A stretch of DNA of 64,000 nt from positions 124,001 to 188,000 of the forward strand of contig NZ_RRYH01000013.1 in NCBI RefSeq assembly GCF_004010155.1, read 5' to 3'. The stretch comes from Solirhodobacter olei. GTDB taxonomy: Bacteria; Pseudomonadota; Alphaproteobacteria; Rhodobacterales; Rhodobacteraceae. Numbering within the stretch: the stretch's first letter is position 1; each line of letters starts with the position of its first letter. The notes under the pieces were generated by a model, which saw only the letters and a list, made by a program, of their open reading frames with translations, did no database searches and had not been told where the DNA came from. This document shows, one piece after another, positions 43,573-51,709 of the stretch. Position numbers and translations under genes: made by a program.

Positions 43573-45269
43573 GCCAGACGGTCACGGCAGGCGGCGCGAT
43601 CTTCCCGCGCCTCAAGGCTCTCGGCGTCGACTACGTCTTTGCCAATTCCGGCACCGACTTTCCTCCGATCATCGAGGGGCTGGCTGAGGCCGCCGCCCAG
43701 GGGATCGATCTGCCAAAGGCCCTCGTCATCCCGCACGAGCACGCGGCAATGGGCATGGCGCATGGCTATTACCTGATGACGGGCCGCCCCCAGGCGGTAA
43801 TCCTGCATACCAATGTCGGTCTCGCCAACGGTGCCATTGGCGCACTCAACGCTGCCTGCGAGCATATCCCGTTGCTCCTGATGTCCGGCCGCACCCCGGC
43901 GACGGAGGAGGGCCGCTTTGGCGCCCGCACCGTCCCGATCGGCTGGGGCCAGGAGATGCGTGACCAGACGGCCCTCGTCCGCGAGGCCTGCAAATGGGAC
44001 TACGAGCTCAAATTTCCTGAGCAGCTTCCCGGCCTGCTCGACCGCGCCCATGCCATCGCCATGTCGACCCCCCGTGGACCCGCATATCTGTCTCTCCCAC
44101 GCGAGATCCTCTGTGAGCCGGTCGCTGCCGAGGCTCTCGGCTCACCGGCCACGATGCAGCCTGTCTCCATCGCGCCCGACGAGGGCGCGCTCGCCCAGGC
44201 TGCCGCCTGGCTCGCCTCGGCCGAACGCCCTCTCGTCATCGCCCAACGAGGCGCGGGCGACGACGCCAGCTTCCGCCGTTTCGCGAAATGGGTAGAGGAT
44301 TGGGCTATCCCGGTCTCCTCCTGGTGGGCCACGCATTTGGCGCTCGCGACCGATCACCCCTGCCACGTCGGCGCCGACCCCAGCCCTTGGCTCGCCGAGG
44401 CGGATGTTGTCGTCGTTCTCGACTGCCTGGCCCCGTGGTGGCCGGACCGTCACCCCGTCGCTCGCGGCGCCAAGGTGATCAACATCGGCCCCGACCCGAT
44501 CTTCTCGCGTTTTCCGGTGCGGAACTTCCGCTCTGACCTCGCCATCGCGGGCGAGAGCGCCATCACCATTCCCGCCCTCGCCACCGCGATGGAGGGCCTG
44601 CCCCGCGACAAAACCCAACTCATCCAACGCCGCGCCCGGATCGCGAAAGCCACGCGCGGCATTCGCGACCGCCTCGCGACCGAGGCCACGGCCCGCACGG
44701 AGACGGGCATAACCAAGGCCTTCGTCAGCCGCACCCTTGGCGAGGCGCTGGAGGGGCGCCGCAGCTCCGTCTTCTCCGAGCTCGGCACCCATCTCGGCAT
44801 GCTCGCGCGCCACGAGCGGAATTCCTGGTTCCAAGAGCCGCATTCGGGCGGCCTCGGATGGTCCTTCCCGGCCGCCCTCGGCGCGCAGCTCGCCGATCCC
44901 GAGCGGCTCTGCGTTGCGACCATGGGCGACGGGAGCTACATCTTCGCGAACCCGACGGCCTGCCACCAGATCGCCGAGGCCCTGTCACTGCCGGTCCTGA
45001 TTGTGATCCTGAACAATGCCGAATGGGGCGCCGTCCGCGCTGCGGTAACGGGGCTCTACCCCAGCGGGTATGCCAGCCGGGCTAATGCCATGCCGCTCAC
45101 CGGCCTCTCTCCCTCGCCCGACTTCACGCTGACGGCCCAGGCGAGTGGCGCCTGGGCCCGCACCGTCACACGGCCGGACGCCCTGCGCTCCGCGGTTGAC
45201 GAAGCCATCCACATTACTGAAACTGAGCGCCGGCTGGCGCTCCTCGACATCCGGTGTCTACCCGACTGA
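43569..45269 (+). CDS. Thiamine diphosphate-dependent decarboxylase (benzoylformate decarboxylase/acetolactate synthase-like)
   Basis: 566 aa. The N-terminal PYR domain holds the Glu that activates the thiazolium ring (Glu57 in PHEHAAM); a TPP-central domain covers about 200-340. The C-terminal PP domain has GGLGWSFPAALG and the GDG...NN cofactor motif (Gly453-Asn483). It most resembles non-oxidative 2-oxoacid decarboxylases. Context (importer upstream, aldehyde dehydrogenase downstream) says it converts a 2-oxo acid to the aldehyde. Acetolactate-synthase-like carboligation remains an alternative; no regulatory subunit gene is nearby. It is coupled to livM by ATGA. Confidence 0.88.
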   Translation: MSQTVTAGGAIFPRLKALGVDYVFANSGTDFPPIIEGLAEAAAQGIDLPKALVIPHEHAAMGMAHGYYLMTGRPQAVILHTNVGLANGAIGALNAACEHIPLLLMSGRTPATEEGRFGARTVPIGWGQEMRDQTALVREACKWDYELKFPEQLPGLLDRAHAIAMSTPRGPAYLSLPREILCEPVAAEALGSPATMQPVSIAPDEGALAQAAAWLASAERPLVIAQRGAGDDASFRRFAKWVEDWAIPVSSWWATHLALATDHPCHVGADPSPWLAEADVVVVLDCLAPWWPDRHPVARGAKVINIGPDPIFSRFPVRNFRSDLAIAGESAITIPALATAMEGLPRDKTQLIQRRARIAKATRGIRDRLATEATARTETGITKAFVSRTLGEALEGRRSSVFSELGTHLGMLARHERNSWFQEPHSGGLGWSFPAALGAQLADPERLCVATMGDGSYIFANPTACHQIAEALSLPVLIVILNNAEWGAVRAAVTGLYPSGYASRANAMPLTGLSPSPDFTLTAQASGAWARTVTRPDALRSAVDEAIHITETERRLALLDIRCLPD

Positions 45270-45290
45270 GGCGGCCGGCAAGGGAGGACC

Positions 45291-46742
45291 ATGATGAACC
45301 AGATCGGATTCCTGCTCGACGGAGCCAGCGCTCCGGCCGCCAGCGGCAATACCTTCGACCGGATCGACCCGGTAACAGGCCAGACGGCCACCCGCGCCCC
45401 CGCCGCCGCCGTGGCGGACGCTGAGGCCGCCGTCGCCTCCGCCGCCCGGGCCTTCGCGGAATGGTCGCAGATGGGCCCGGGCGCCCGTCGTGCCATCCTG
45501 ATGAAGGCCGCCGATGTGATGGACGCGCGAGCTGCCGATTTCATCGCCGCGGCCGTGGCCGAGACCGGCGCCACCGGACCCTGGATTGGGTTCAACGTCA
45601 TGCTTGCTGCCGGTATGATCCGCGAGGCCGCCGCCATGACCACCCAGATCGGGGGCGAAATCATCCCCTCCGACAAGCCTGGCACGCTTGCCATGGGCCT
45701 TGCCAAACCCAAGGGCGTCTGTCTTGGCATCGCGCCCTGGAACGCGCCGGTGATCCTCGGCACCCGCGCCGTGGCCATGCCGCTCGCCTGTGGCAATACT
45801 GTGGTGCTAAAGGCCTCCGAGATGTGCCCTGCCACCCAACGCCTGATCGGCGAATGCTTTGTCGAGGCGGGGCTGCCCAAGGGCGCGCTGAACGTCATCA
45901 CCAATGCCCCCGCCGATGCTTCGGCCGTGGTCGAGGCACTAATCGCCCATCCGGCGGTGAAGCACGTCAACTTCACCGGCTCCTCGGCGGTTGGGCGCAT
46001 CATCGGCCGCCTCGCCGGCGAGAACCTGAAGCCCTCGCTGCTCGAGCTTGGCGGGAAGGCGCCACTCATCGTCCTCGACGACGCCGACCTCGACGGCGCC
46101 GTCAACGCCGCTATCTTCGGCGCCTTCATGAACCAGGGCCAGATCTGCATGTCGACCGAACGGATCATCGTCGACGCCCGCGTGGCCGATGCCTTCGTCG
46201 AGAAGCTCGCCGCCCGCGCCGCGGCGCTGCCTGCCGGCGACCCGCGCGGCCATGTCGTCCTCGGCGCACTGGTCACGGAGGCCGCGGCGGAGAAGATGGA
46301 TGCGCTGATCGCCGATGCCAAGGCCAAGGGCGCCCGGCTGGTCGCCGGGGGCACCCGCCAAGGCGCGATCCACTCCGCCACCCTCCTCGACGGCGTGAAG
46401 GCTGGCATGCGCATCTATGCCGAGGAAAGCTTCGGCCCGGTGAAATCCATCATCCGCGTCAACGGCGACGAAGAAGCGCTCGCCGTCGCCAATGACACGG
46501 AATACGGCCTTTCCGGCGCGATCTTCAGCCGCGATATCCCGCGCGCCATGGCGCTTGCCAACCGGCTTGAGACCGGCATCTGCCACATCAACGGCCCCAC
46601 TGTCGCCGACGAGCCGCAGATGCCCTTCGGCGGCGTGAAGGCCTCGGGCTACGGCCGTTTCGGCGGCCGCGCGGCCATCGCCGAATTCACCGACCTGCGC
46701 TGGATCACCGTCGAGGACCCGCAGCAGCACTACCCGTTCTGA
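45291..46742 (+). CDS. NAD(P)-dependent aldehyde dehydrogenase (vanillin/benzaldehyde/salicylaldehyde type)
   Basis: 483 aa; GGGAGGACC lies before ATGATG. Complete ALDH fold: nucleotide-site NFTGSSAVG (about 227-235), Glu252 in LELGGKAP and the nucleophile Cys286 in NQGQICMS; ESFGPV and MPFGGVKASGYGRFGG near the end. The APWNAPVILG start of the Rossmann loop and short N-terminus are like vanillin/salicylaldehyde dehydrogenases. It should oxidise the aldehyde made by the ThDP enzyme to the carboxylic acid. Last gene of the operon; a large hairpin follows. Confidence 0.93.
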   Translation: MMNQIGFLLDGASAPAASGNTFDRIDPVTGQTATRAPAAAVADAEAAVASAARAFAEWSQMGPGARRAILMKAADVMDARAADFIAAAVAETGATGPWIGFNVMLAAGMIREAAAMTTQIGGEIIPSDKPGTLAMGLAKPKGVCLGIAPWNAPVILGTRAVAMPLACGNTVVLKASEMCPATQRLIGECFVEAGLPKGALNVITNAPADASAVVEALIAHPAVKHVNFTGSSAVGRIIGRLAGENLKPSLLELGGKAPLIVLDDADLDGAVNAAIFGAFMNQGQICMSTERIIVDARVADAFVEKLAARAAALPAGDPRGHVVLGALVTEAAAEKMDALIADAKAKGARLVAGGTRQGAIHSATLLDGVKAGMRIYAEESFGPVKSIIRVNGDEEALAVANDTEYGLSGAIFSRDIPRAMALANRLETGICHINGPTVADEPQMPFGGVKASGYGRFGGRAAIAEFTDLRWITVEDPQQHYPF

Positions 46743-46766
46743 ACGGACATTCCTTGCAAGTGTTGC

Positions 46767-46801
46767 AGATGCCGCTGCGGCGCCGCCACGGCGGCATCTG
46801 T
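46767..46801 (+). terminator. Hairpin after the aldehyde dehydrogenase gene
   Basis: CAGATGCCGC (46767-46776) pairs perfectly with GCGGCATCTG (46792-46801); the 15-base loop is itself GC-rich and partly self-paired. It begins 24 bases after the stop. Without a U-tract it is a probable end of the operon rather than a classical intrinsic terminator. Confidence 0.55.
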
Positions 46802-46951
46802 GCAGAGCCGGACGGCCGGCTTCCAATCCTCGAGCCGTCCGGCCACATTCATTGGACCTCCGGGCGGTCTGTGATAGGGACCTTCAGACCAATCTTGAGA
46901 GCCCCTAATCGTCAGGGTGGACGCGCTGTCCGCAATTGCTCGGGATTCAGA

Positions 46952-47197
46952 TCATCGCGGAGAGACCATCGTCGTGGCCAACACTGCGCGAGCGGTTTCG
47001 TCGCGCCGGGGCATCTGGACGATATCCATGCCGCCAGCGTCGCGCAGGTCGCTCCGGTTCATAGGATGGGCAAAGGCCTGACAATCCTTGCAGCAGCACA
47101 GAACGCTCCAAAAGCCGGGCGATGGGGACGAACCGTGTTCAAAACCCTGCGTATGGTCGCATTTGCATTTGAGATGGGTGTCCGTCGACATGCTCAT
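46952..47197 (-). pseudogene. Truncated DUF6151-like (GFA-type cysteine motif) protein
   Basis: The minus frame from the ATG at 47197 encodes about 80 residues. It has HLKCKCDHTQG, a CCCKDCQAFAH motif and DAGGMDIVQMPRRD, matching the N-terminal part of DUF6151 proteins (Cys-rich, GFA-like zinc sites). The family continues for another 100 or so residues; here it stops soon after VQMPRRD. The region is a remnant. No neighbouring gene is related. Confidence 0.5.
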
Positions 47198-47471
47198 TCG
47201 CCAGCCCCGGATCACGCCCTCAAGCCTTGCAAGTGCTATGCTGAACGTGGCGGAGACCAAGCCAAGTCTTGGGTCGCCGCGTTCACGATGGGCTGGTACC
47301 AACAGATGCACCGATGGCCGTGGCTCGCTTGCCCCGTTCCATAACGTCTCGAATGCCTGATATGCTACGAGTTAGCTTAGCATCCGCTTCGGGATGCCGC
47401 CCAGGTGTGGGTACAAAAGGCGAGAATGGTGAGCTCGTGTTTTCGATCTGGGACGGGGTGTGCCAGTCAAG

Positions 47472-47885
47472 CTAGTCGATGATATGGCCGCCGTCTTCCT
47501 TAAGGCGGGAGACATTATCCCTCATCTGTTGTAATTGCTCGGGTGGATGTCCAAGCCAGTCGACAACCTCGGCTATGACCCGCAATGGCGCGCGGGAGCG
47601 GAAGGACAACGTCGGATTGCCGGGAAACTTCTTATCGGTCAGATTAGGATCGTCCACAATTGGACCGGTCGGCTCCACGACGTAGATCCGCTCGCGATTG
47701 CTGCCGGCGGCAAGTTCGGCTCCCCAAATCGCCGCATCCAACGTACAGGCGAAATATACCCAGGAAAGCGGCTTCAGGTCGGTGAAGTTGGACCGATGAC
47801 CGACGACGATCTGGTCCCCGGGCCTCAAGTCGGCCCTCGTTCCATGGAAGAAAGATTGGGAAAACGTTCCGGCAGCGGCTGACAT
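47472..47885 (-). CDS. arr: Rifampin ADP-ribosyltransferase (Arr)
   Basis: 137 aa, full family length. The N-terminal SFFHGTRADLRPGDQ, SNFTDLKPLSWVYFACTLDA and PNLTDKKFPGNPTLSFRSR are diagnostic. By alignment with the mycobacterial enzyme the key residues would be His14, Tyr44 and Asp79, all present. The enzyme ADP-ribosylates rifamycins at C23, using NAD, in the cytoplasm, which inactivates the drug. It is monocistronic in a remnant-rich stretch. There are no integron attC or IS signals close by, so this appears to be a chromosomal copy. Confidence 0.93.
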   Translation of the reverse strand: MSAAAGTFSQSFFHGTRADLRPGDQIVVGHRSNFTDLKPLSWVYFACTLDAAIWGAELAAGSNRERIYVVEPTGPIVDDPNLTDKKFPGNPTLSFRSRAPLRVIAEVVDWLGHPPEQLQQMRDNVSRLKEDGGHIID

Positions 47886-48424
47886 GGTTGGCTCTTCCTG
47901 CGGTGAGAATCGAGACCATCTTCATGACATGAAAGCACTGGGTTGCGGCAAGCACCAGCGGAGGGTAGATAATAAGCATAGAGGTTAGGCAGCCTCTCTC
48001 CCCTCGACATCCAGACGAAAAACAAGGACGACTGTGGGCCGACGGTCGAAGCCAATTGTCGGATTGAGGATTAAATCCTCGCTCACGGGAGCCTCTTTGG
48101 TGGCCTCTCTGCCATCGCTGGGCTGGACTGGGCGTATCGGCCAAAGAGGTGGCCAGTTAGGGTTCATCACTTCCATTCGCCCGTCTCTGAACGATGGCAA
48201 GGGCCCCGATAACGGCCATTCACGGCTAGGGATGTGCATCCTGCGGGCGGACCGCCCATCGCTGGGTTCGCGGCATGCCATCGGGATCTGGCGATTGGGC
48301 TCGGGGATAGCGGGCGAAGAGTGTGATTTTGTGAAGGCTTCCGAGCCATGACAATCCAAGCGCTGCGCCGAGACCCTGTAATCCATTCCACCCAACCTCC
48401 AATTAGAACCTCTGACGCGCCAAC
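47886..48424. other. 539-base stretch without a recognisable gene
   Basis: Upstream of arr. The minus frame that carries the oxidoreductase fragment stays open to 47985 but loses family character below about 48430. No other feature seen. Confidence 0.35.
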
Positions 48425-48660
48425 GAAGGACCATGCGTGCTGTCAAACCAAAGGCCTCAGTCAGTGGCGGGTACGGGTGGATCGTTGTCGCCATTTGTTC
48501 CAGCCGCATGCCGGTCCGAACCGCAAGCGCAGGCTCTCCCATCATGTCAGCTGCTCCTTCGGCACGGACGTGAATGCCGAGGATCCAGTGATCTGCGCGG
48601 TCAATGACGATCCGAAATCGCCGGAGTGGCGCCGCCTCGGCTAGGGCCATCACCGAAAGC
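48425..48660 (-). pseudogene. C-terminal fragment of a pyridine-nucleotide disulfide oxidoreductase
   Basis: The minus frame shows about 75 residues of the dimerisation domain of the mercuric reductase/dihydrolipoamide dehydrogenase family: FRIVIDRADHWILGIHVR, AEGAADMMGEPALAVRTGMR and ATTIHPYPPLTEAFGL, including the conserved HPYP-LTEA motif. Everything N-terminal, including FAD and NAD sites, is missing; a complete thioredoxin-like gene begins just upstream. It was probably the last gene of the arsenic-type operon, now decayed. Confidence 0.65.
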
Positions 48661-48683
48661 GGCAGGCGACCGCATTGTCCGGC

Positions 48684-48914
48684 TCAGCCCAGAAACGCGA
48701 GCACCTCATCATGCGATGGGACGGAGCCCTTATGGACGACCTTCCCTTCGACGATGACGGCGGGTGTGGTCATCACACCGAAGCTGGCGATCTGGCGCAT
48801 GTCTTCGATCTTTTCCAGGGTGATGTCCCGGCCGGTTTCTGCGGCGACGCGGGTGATGATGTCCGTGGTCGCCTTGCACTTGGCACAGCCAGAACCCAAA
48901 ACCTTGATGTCCAT
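48684..48914 (-). CDS. Thioredoxin-like small redox protein (MTH895/TM0996 type)
   Basis: 76 aa. Redox motif CAKC at residues 10-13 in GSGCAKCKATTD; the cis-Pro region reads VMTTPAVIVEG, and KVVHKGSVPS closes the fold. This minimal thioredoxin family commonly sits next to YraQ/ArsP-like permease genes and arsenic regulators, as here (12 bases after the permease stop). It may reduce the permease's substrate or its Cys sites. Confidence 0.9.
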   Translation of the reverse strand: MDIKVLGSGCAKCKATTDIITRVAAETGRDITLEKIEDMRQIASFGVMTTPAVIVEGKVVHKGSVPSHDEVLAFLG

Positions 48915-48926
48915 TGTGATGTCCTT

Positions 48927-50000
48927 TCATATCAGGAAGTTGAAGAGGAAGCCGACGGCAAGAATGCCGCTGCCGACGACGGCGATGAACACGCCGACCA
49001 GCCGTAGCGTCAGTACCTCGCGCAGGATGATCATCTCGGGCGCGGACAGGGCAATGACGCTCATCATGAAGGCAAGGACCGTGCCCAGCGGCGCGCCCTT
49101 GCCCAGCAGCGCCTCGACAATCGGAATGACCCCGGCGGCATTGGTATACATCGGAATGCCCAGCAGAACCGCCGCCGGAACCGACCACCAGTTGCCGCCC
49201 GTGCCCGAGCCCATGATGCGAAGCATCAGCTCTTGCGGCACGTAGCCGTGGATGGCGGCTCCCATGGCGATGCCGGCGATGATCCACAGCCAGACCCGGC
49301 CGAAAATCTCGTGCACCGCCTCCATTCCCTGCCGGTAGCGGCCGACCAGCGTCAGATGATCCGCCGCGACCGCGCCGGGGGTTGTTGCGCCGGAATGAAT
49401 GTCGCGCACCCAATCCTGCAGCCAGCCTTCCAGGTGCAGCTTGCCGATCACCCAGCCCGCGACGACGGCCACACCAAGGCCGAAGGCGAAATAGATCGCG
49501 GCGACCTTCCAGCCGACAAGTCCGAACAGCAGCACGAGGGCCACCTCGTTCACCATCGGCGCTGAGATCAGGAAGGAGAAGGTGACGCCCAGCGGCACAC
49601 CGGCCGAGACGAGCCCGATGAACAGCGGCACCGCCGAGCAGGAACAGAACGGCGTCAGCACACCAAGCCCTGCCGCCATCACGTTGCCCACGCCCTCTCG
49701 CCGGCCAGCCAGCAGCGCGCGCGTCCGTTCCGGGCTGAAGAAGCTGCGCACCACGCCCATGGCAAAGACGATGAGCGTCAGCAGCATCATGACCTTGGGT
49801 GTGTCGTAGAAGAAGAAGGCGAGCGCCTCTCCAGTGTGGCTGGCCCTTTCGACAGGAAGCTGCGCGACGAGCCATTCCGACCAGTGGGGCAACTGGCGGT
49901 AGATGGCGAACCATCCCGCCACGAAGGCGACCAGCCCCAGGTGCCAGACCCAGTCCGGGCGCGGCGCAGGGTGGTGGGACGAGGTGATATCCGCGCTCAT
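48927..50000 (-). CDS. YraQ/ArsP-like permease (DUF318)
   Basis: 357 aa, about eight to ten hydrophobic segments. The hallmark TPFCSCSAVPLFIG with neighbouring cysteines (about residues 115-128) is present, and also SFLISAPMVNEVALVLL and GIPMYTNAAGVIPI. Relatives export organoarsenicals such as methylarsenite, or unknown metal-thiol compounds. Starts within the arsR stop (ATGA overlap) and is followed by the thioredoxin-like gene, so one arsenic-inducible transcript is expected. Confidence 0.9.
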   Translation of the reverse strand: MSADITSSHHPAPRPDWVWHLGLVAFVAGWFAIYRQLPHWSEWLVAQLPVERASHTGEALAFFFYDTPKVMMLLTLIVFAMGVVRSFFSPERTRALLAGRREGVGNVMAAGLGVLTPFCSCSAVPLFIGLVSAGVPLGVTFSFLISAPMVNEVALVLLFGLVGWKVAAIYFAFGLGVAVVAGWVIGKLHLEGWLQDWVRDIHSGATTPGAVAADHLTLVGRYRQGMEAVHEIFGRVWLWIIAGIAMGAAIHGYVPQELMLRIMGSGTGGNWWSVPAAVLLGIPMYTNAAGVIPIVEALLGKGAPLGTVLAFMMSVIALSAPEMIILREVLTLRLVGVFIAVVGSGILAVGFLFNFLI

Positions 50001-50287
50001 GCGGCGCTCCTTTCTTCGGCTGCGGCCGCGTCAAGGACAGCAGTCAGGATGGCGCAGGAGGCGGCTGGCATCGCGGGGTTAAGGCGGTAGCGAACCCACT
50101 GGGCATCGCGACGGTCGACCACAAGGCCCGCCTGCTTGAGCGTCTGCATGTGCCGCGACATCCGACTTTGCGTCGCTTCGAGGCGAGCCATCAGTTCGCA
50201 GACGCAATGCTCGCCGCCGTCGGCAAGGATGCGAATTGCGCCAAGCCGCGTCGGTTCGGCCAAAGCGGATAGAATCTCGATCGGCAT
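49997..50287 (-). CDS. arsR: ArsR-family metalloregulator
   Basis: 96 aa. Winged helix: ALAEPTRLGAIRILADGG, EATQSRMSRHMQTLKQAGLV and the wing RRDAQWVRYRL. The metal-site motif EHCVCELM has Cys28 and Cys30, the arrangement of As(III)-sensing ArsR proteins. It would repress the acr3-arsR-permease-thioredoxin unit until arsenite binds. It lies 131 bases downstream of acr3 on the same strand; this gap may hold an additional promoter. Confidence 0.94.
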   Translation of the reverse strand: MPIEILSALAEPTRLGAIRILADGGEHCVCELMARLEATQSRMSRHMQTLKQAGLVVDRRDAQWVRYRLNPAMPAASCAILTAVLDAAAAEERSAA

Positions 50288-50418
50288 GGTGTGCTCCTGC
50301 TCTCATGCGGTTATGCGCATGTAGGCATGTGATACACATTCATCAAGGGGAATGTTTCTTGTCGGCGACCGTGCCACGTGGCCAGCGCGGCGGCGGGGCT
50401 CGGTCGTGACGGATCGGT

Positions 50419-51474
50419 TCAGTGATGGTCTTGCGCGACCCGCCGGACCGCCGAGCCGCGCTCATACCACGGCCGGGTCGCATTCACGATGGCGACGACC
50501 GAAAGCATCACAGGCACCTCGATCAACACGCCGACCACGGTGGCCAGCGCCGCCCCCGAAGTGAAGCCGAACAGGCTGATTGCGGTCGCGACGGCCAGCT
50601 CGAAGAAATTCGACGCGCCGATGAGGGCCGAAGGTGCCGCCACGCAATGCGCCTCGCCGCTCGCCCGGTTGAGGAGATAGGCAAGGCCCGCGTTGAAGTA
50701 GACTTGGATCAGGATCGGAACCGCGATCAATGCGATGATCAGCGGCTGCGCCATGATCTGCGCGCCCTGGAAGCCGAAGAGGAGCACCAACATGGCCAGA
50801 AGCGCCACGACCGATGTCGGCCCAAGCCGTGCAAGCAGGGCCTTCAGCGCCGCCTCGCCGCCCCGTTCCAGTCGGCTGCGCCGGATGAGTTGCGACAGGA
50901 TGACCGGCACCACGATGTAGAGGGTGACCGAAAGCAACAACGTGTCCCAGGGCACGGTGATCGACGATAGCCCCAACAGGAAGGCGACGATCGGCGCAAA
51001 GGCCACAATCATGATCGTGTCGTTCAGGGCAACCTGGCTGAGCGTGAAGTGCGGCTCGCCCTTCGAGAGATTGGACCACACGAAGACCATCGCCGTGCAG
51101 GGAGCGGCGGCAAGCAGGATCAGACCCGCGATATAACTGTCGATCTGGCCGGCCGGCAGCAGCGGTCGGAACAGGACGGACAGAAAGAGCCAGCCGAGAA
51201 GCGCCATCGAGAACGGCTTGACCGCCCAGTTCACAACAAGCGTGACCCCCATCCCGCGCCAGTGCCGTGCCACCTGACCAAGCGCCCTGAAGTCGATCTT
51301 CAGCAGCATCGGGATGATCATCAACCAGATCAGCACGGCCACGGCGAGGTTGACATTGGCAACCTCCAGCCTGCCGATGCCGTGAAAGATGCCTGGGAAC
51401 ATCTGGCCAAGGCCAATGCCCGCGATGATGCAAAGCGCGACCCAGAGGGTCAGGTAGCGTTCAAAGGAGTTCAT
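50419..51474 (-). CDS. acr3: Arsenite efflux permease Acr3
   Basis: 351 aa from the ATG giving MNSFERYLTLW with GGAG upstream; the longer frame to 51537 is not supported. Ten hydrophobic segments. The essential Cys126 lies in LAAAPCTAMVFVWS in helix 4; helix 9 contains the conserved Glu in ASNFFELAVATA. It exports As(OH)3 by proton antiport. Acr3 is first in this minus-strand arsenic cluster; no arsC gene is nearby, so arsenate reduction would need another locus. Confidence 0.94.
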   Translation of the reverse strand: MNSFERYLTLWVALCIIAGIGLGQMFPGIFHGIGRLEVANVNLAVAVLIWLMIIPMLLKIDFRALGQVARHWRGMGVTLVVNWAVKPFSMALLGWLFLSVLFRPLLPAGQIDSYIAGLILLAAAPCTAMVFVWSNLSKGEPHFTLSQVALNDTIMIVAFAPIVAFLLGLSSITVPWDTLLLSVTLYIVVPVILSQLIRRSRLERGGEAALKALLARLGPTSVVALLAMLVLLFGFQGAQIMAQPLIIALIAVPILIQVYFNAGLAYLLNRASGEAHCVAAPSALIGASNFFELAVATAISLFGFTSGAALATVVGVLIEVPVMLSVVAIVNATRPWYERGSAVRRVAQDHH

Positions 51475-51709
51475 GCTGCTTCTCCTGGCAATCTTGCGCT
51501 GATGATGGATACGCGACAACACGAAGTTGACGCCCAAAACCAGTTTGAATCGCAGCCGTGGCAGGAGTCTGCCCCGGGCGCGGCGGAAAGCCGCCGTGAA
51601 AGTCTCGCCAGTTTCCCGCGTTTCGATGACGTGACGCGGCCAGGTCTCTACAGATCGGCTGGCGCCGGTCGATACGGTGCGGCGACCTGAAACTCAAGGG
51701 AGGAGAACC

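Noticed and set aside
42525-45269. 914-codon plus-strand frame covering livM and the ThDP enzyme
   Set aside because: Only the part from 43569 has family similarity; the first third is an out-of-frame reading of livM, not a fusion protein.
45056-46414. 452-codon minus-strand frame opposite the aldehyde dehydrogenase gene
   Set aside because: Ser/Ala/Pro-rich shadow of the aldehyde dehydrogenase gene; no RBS and no motifs.
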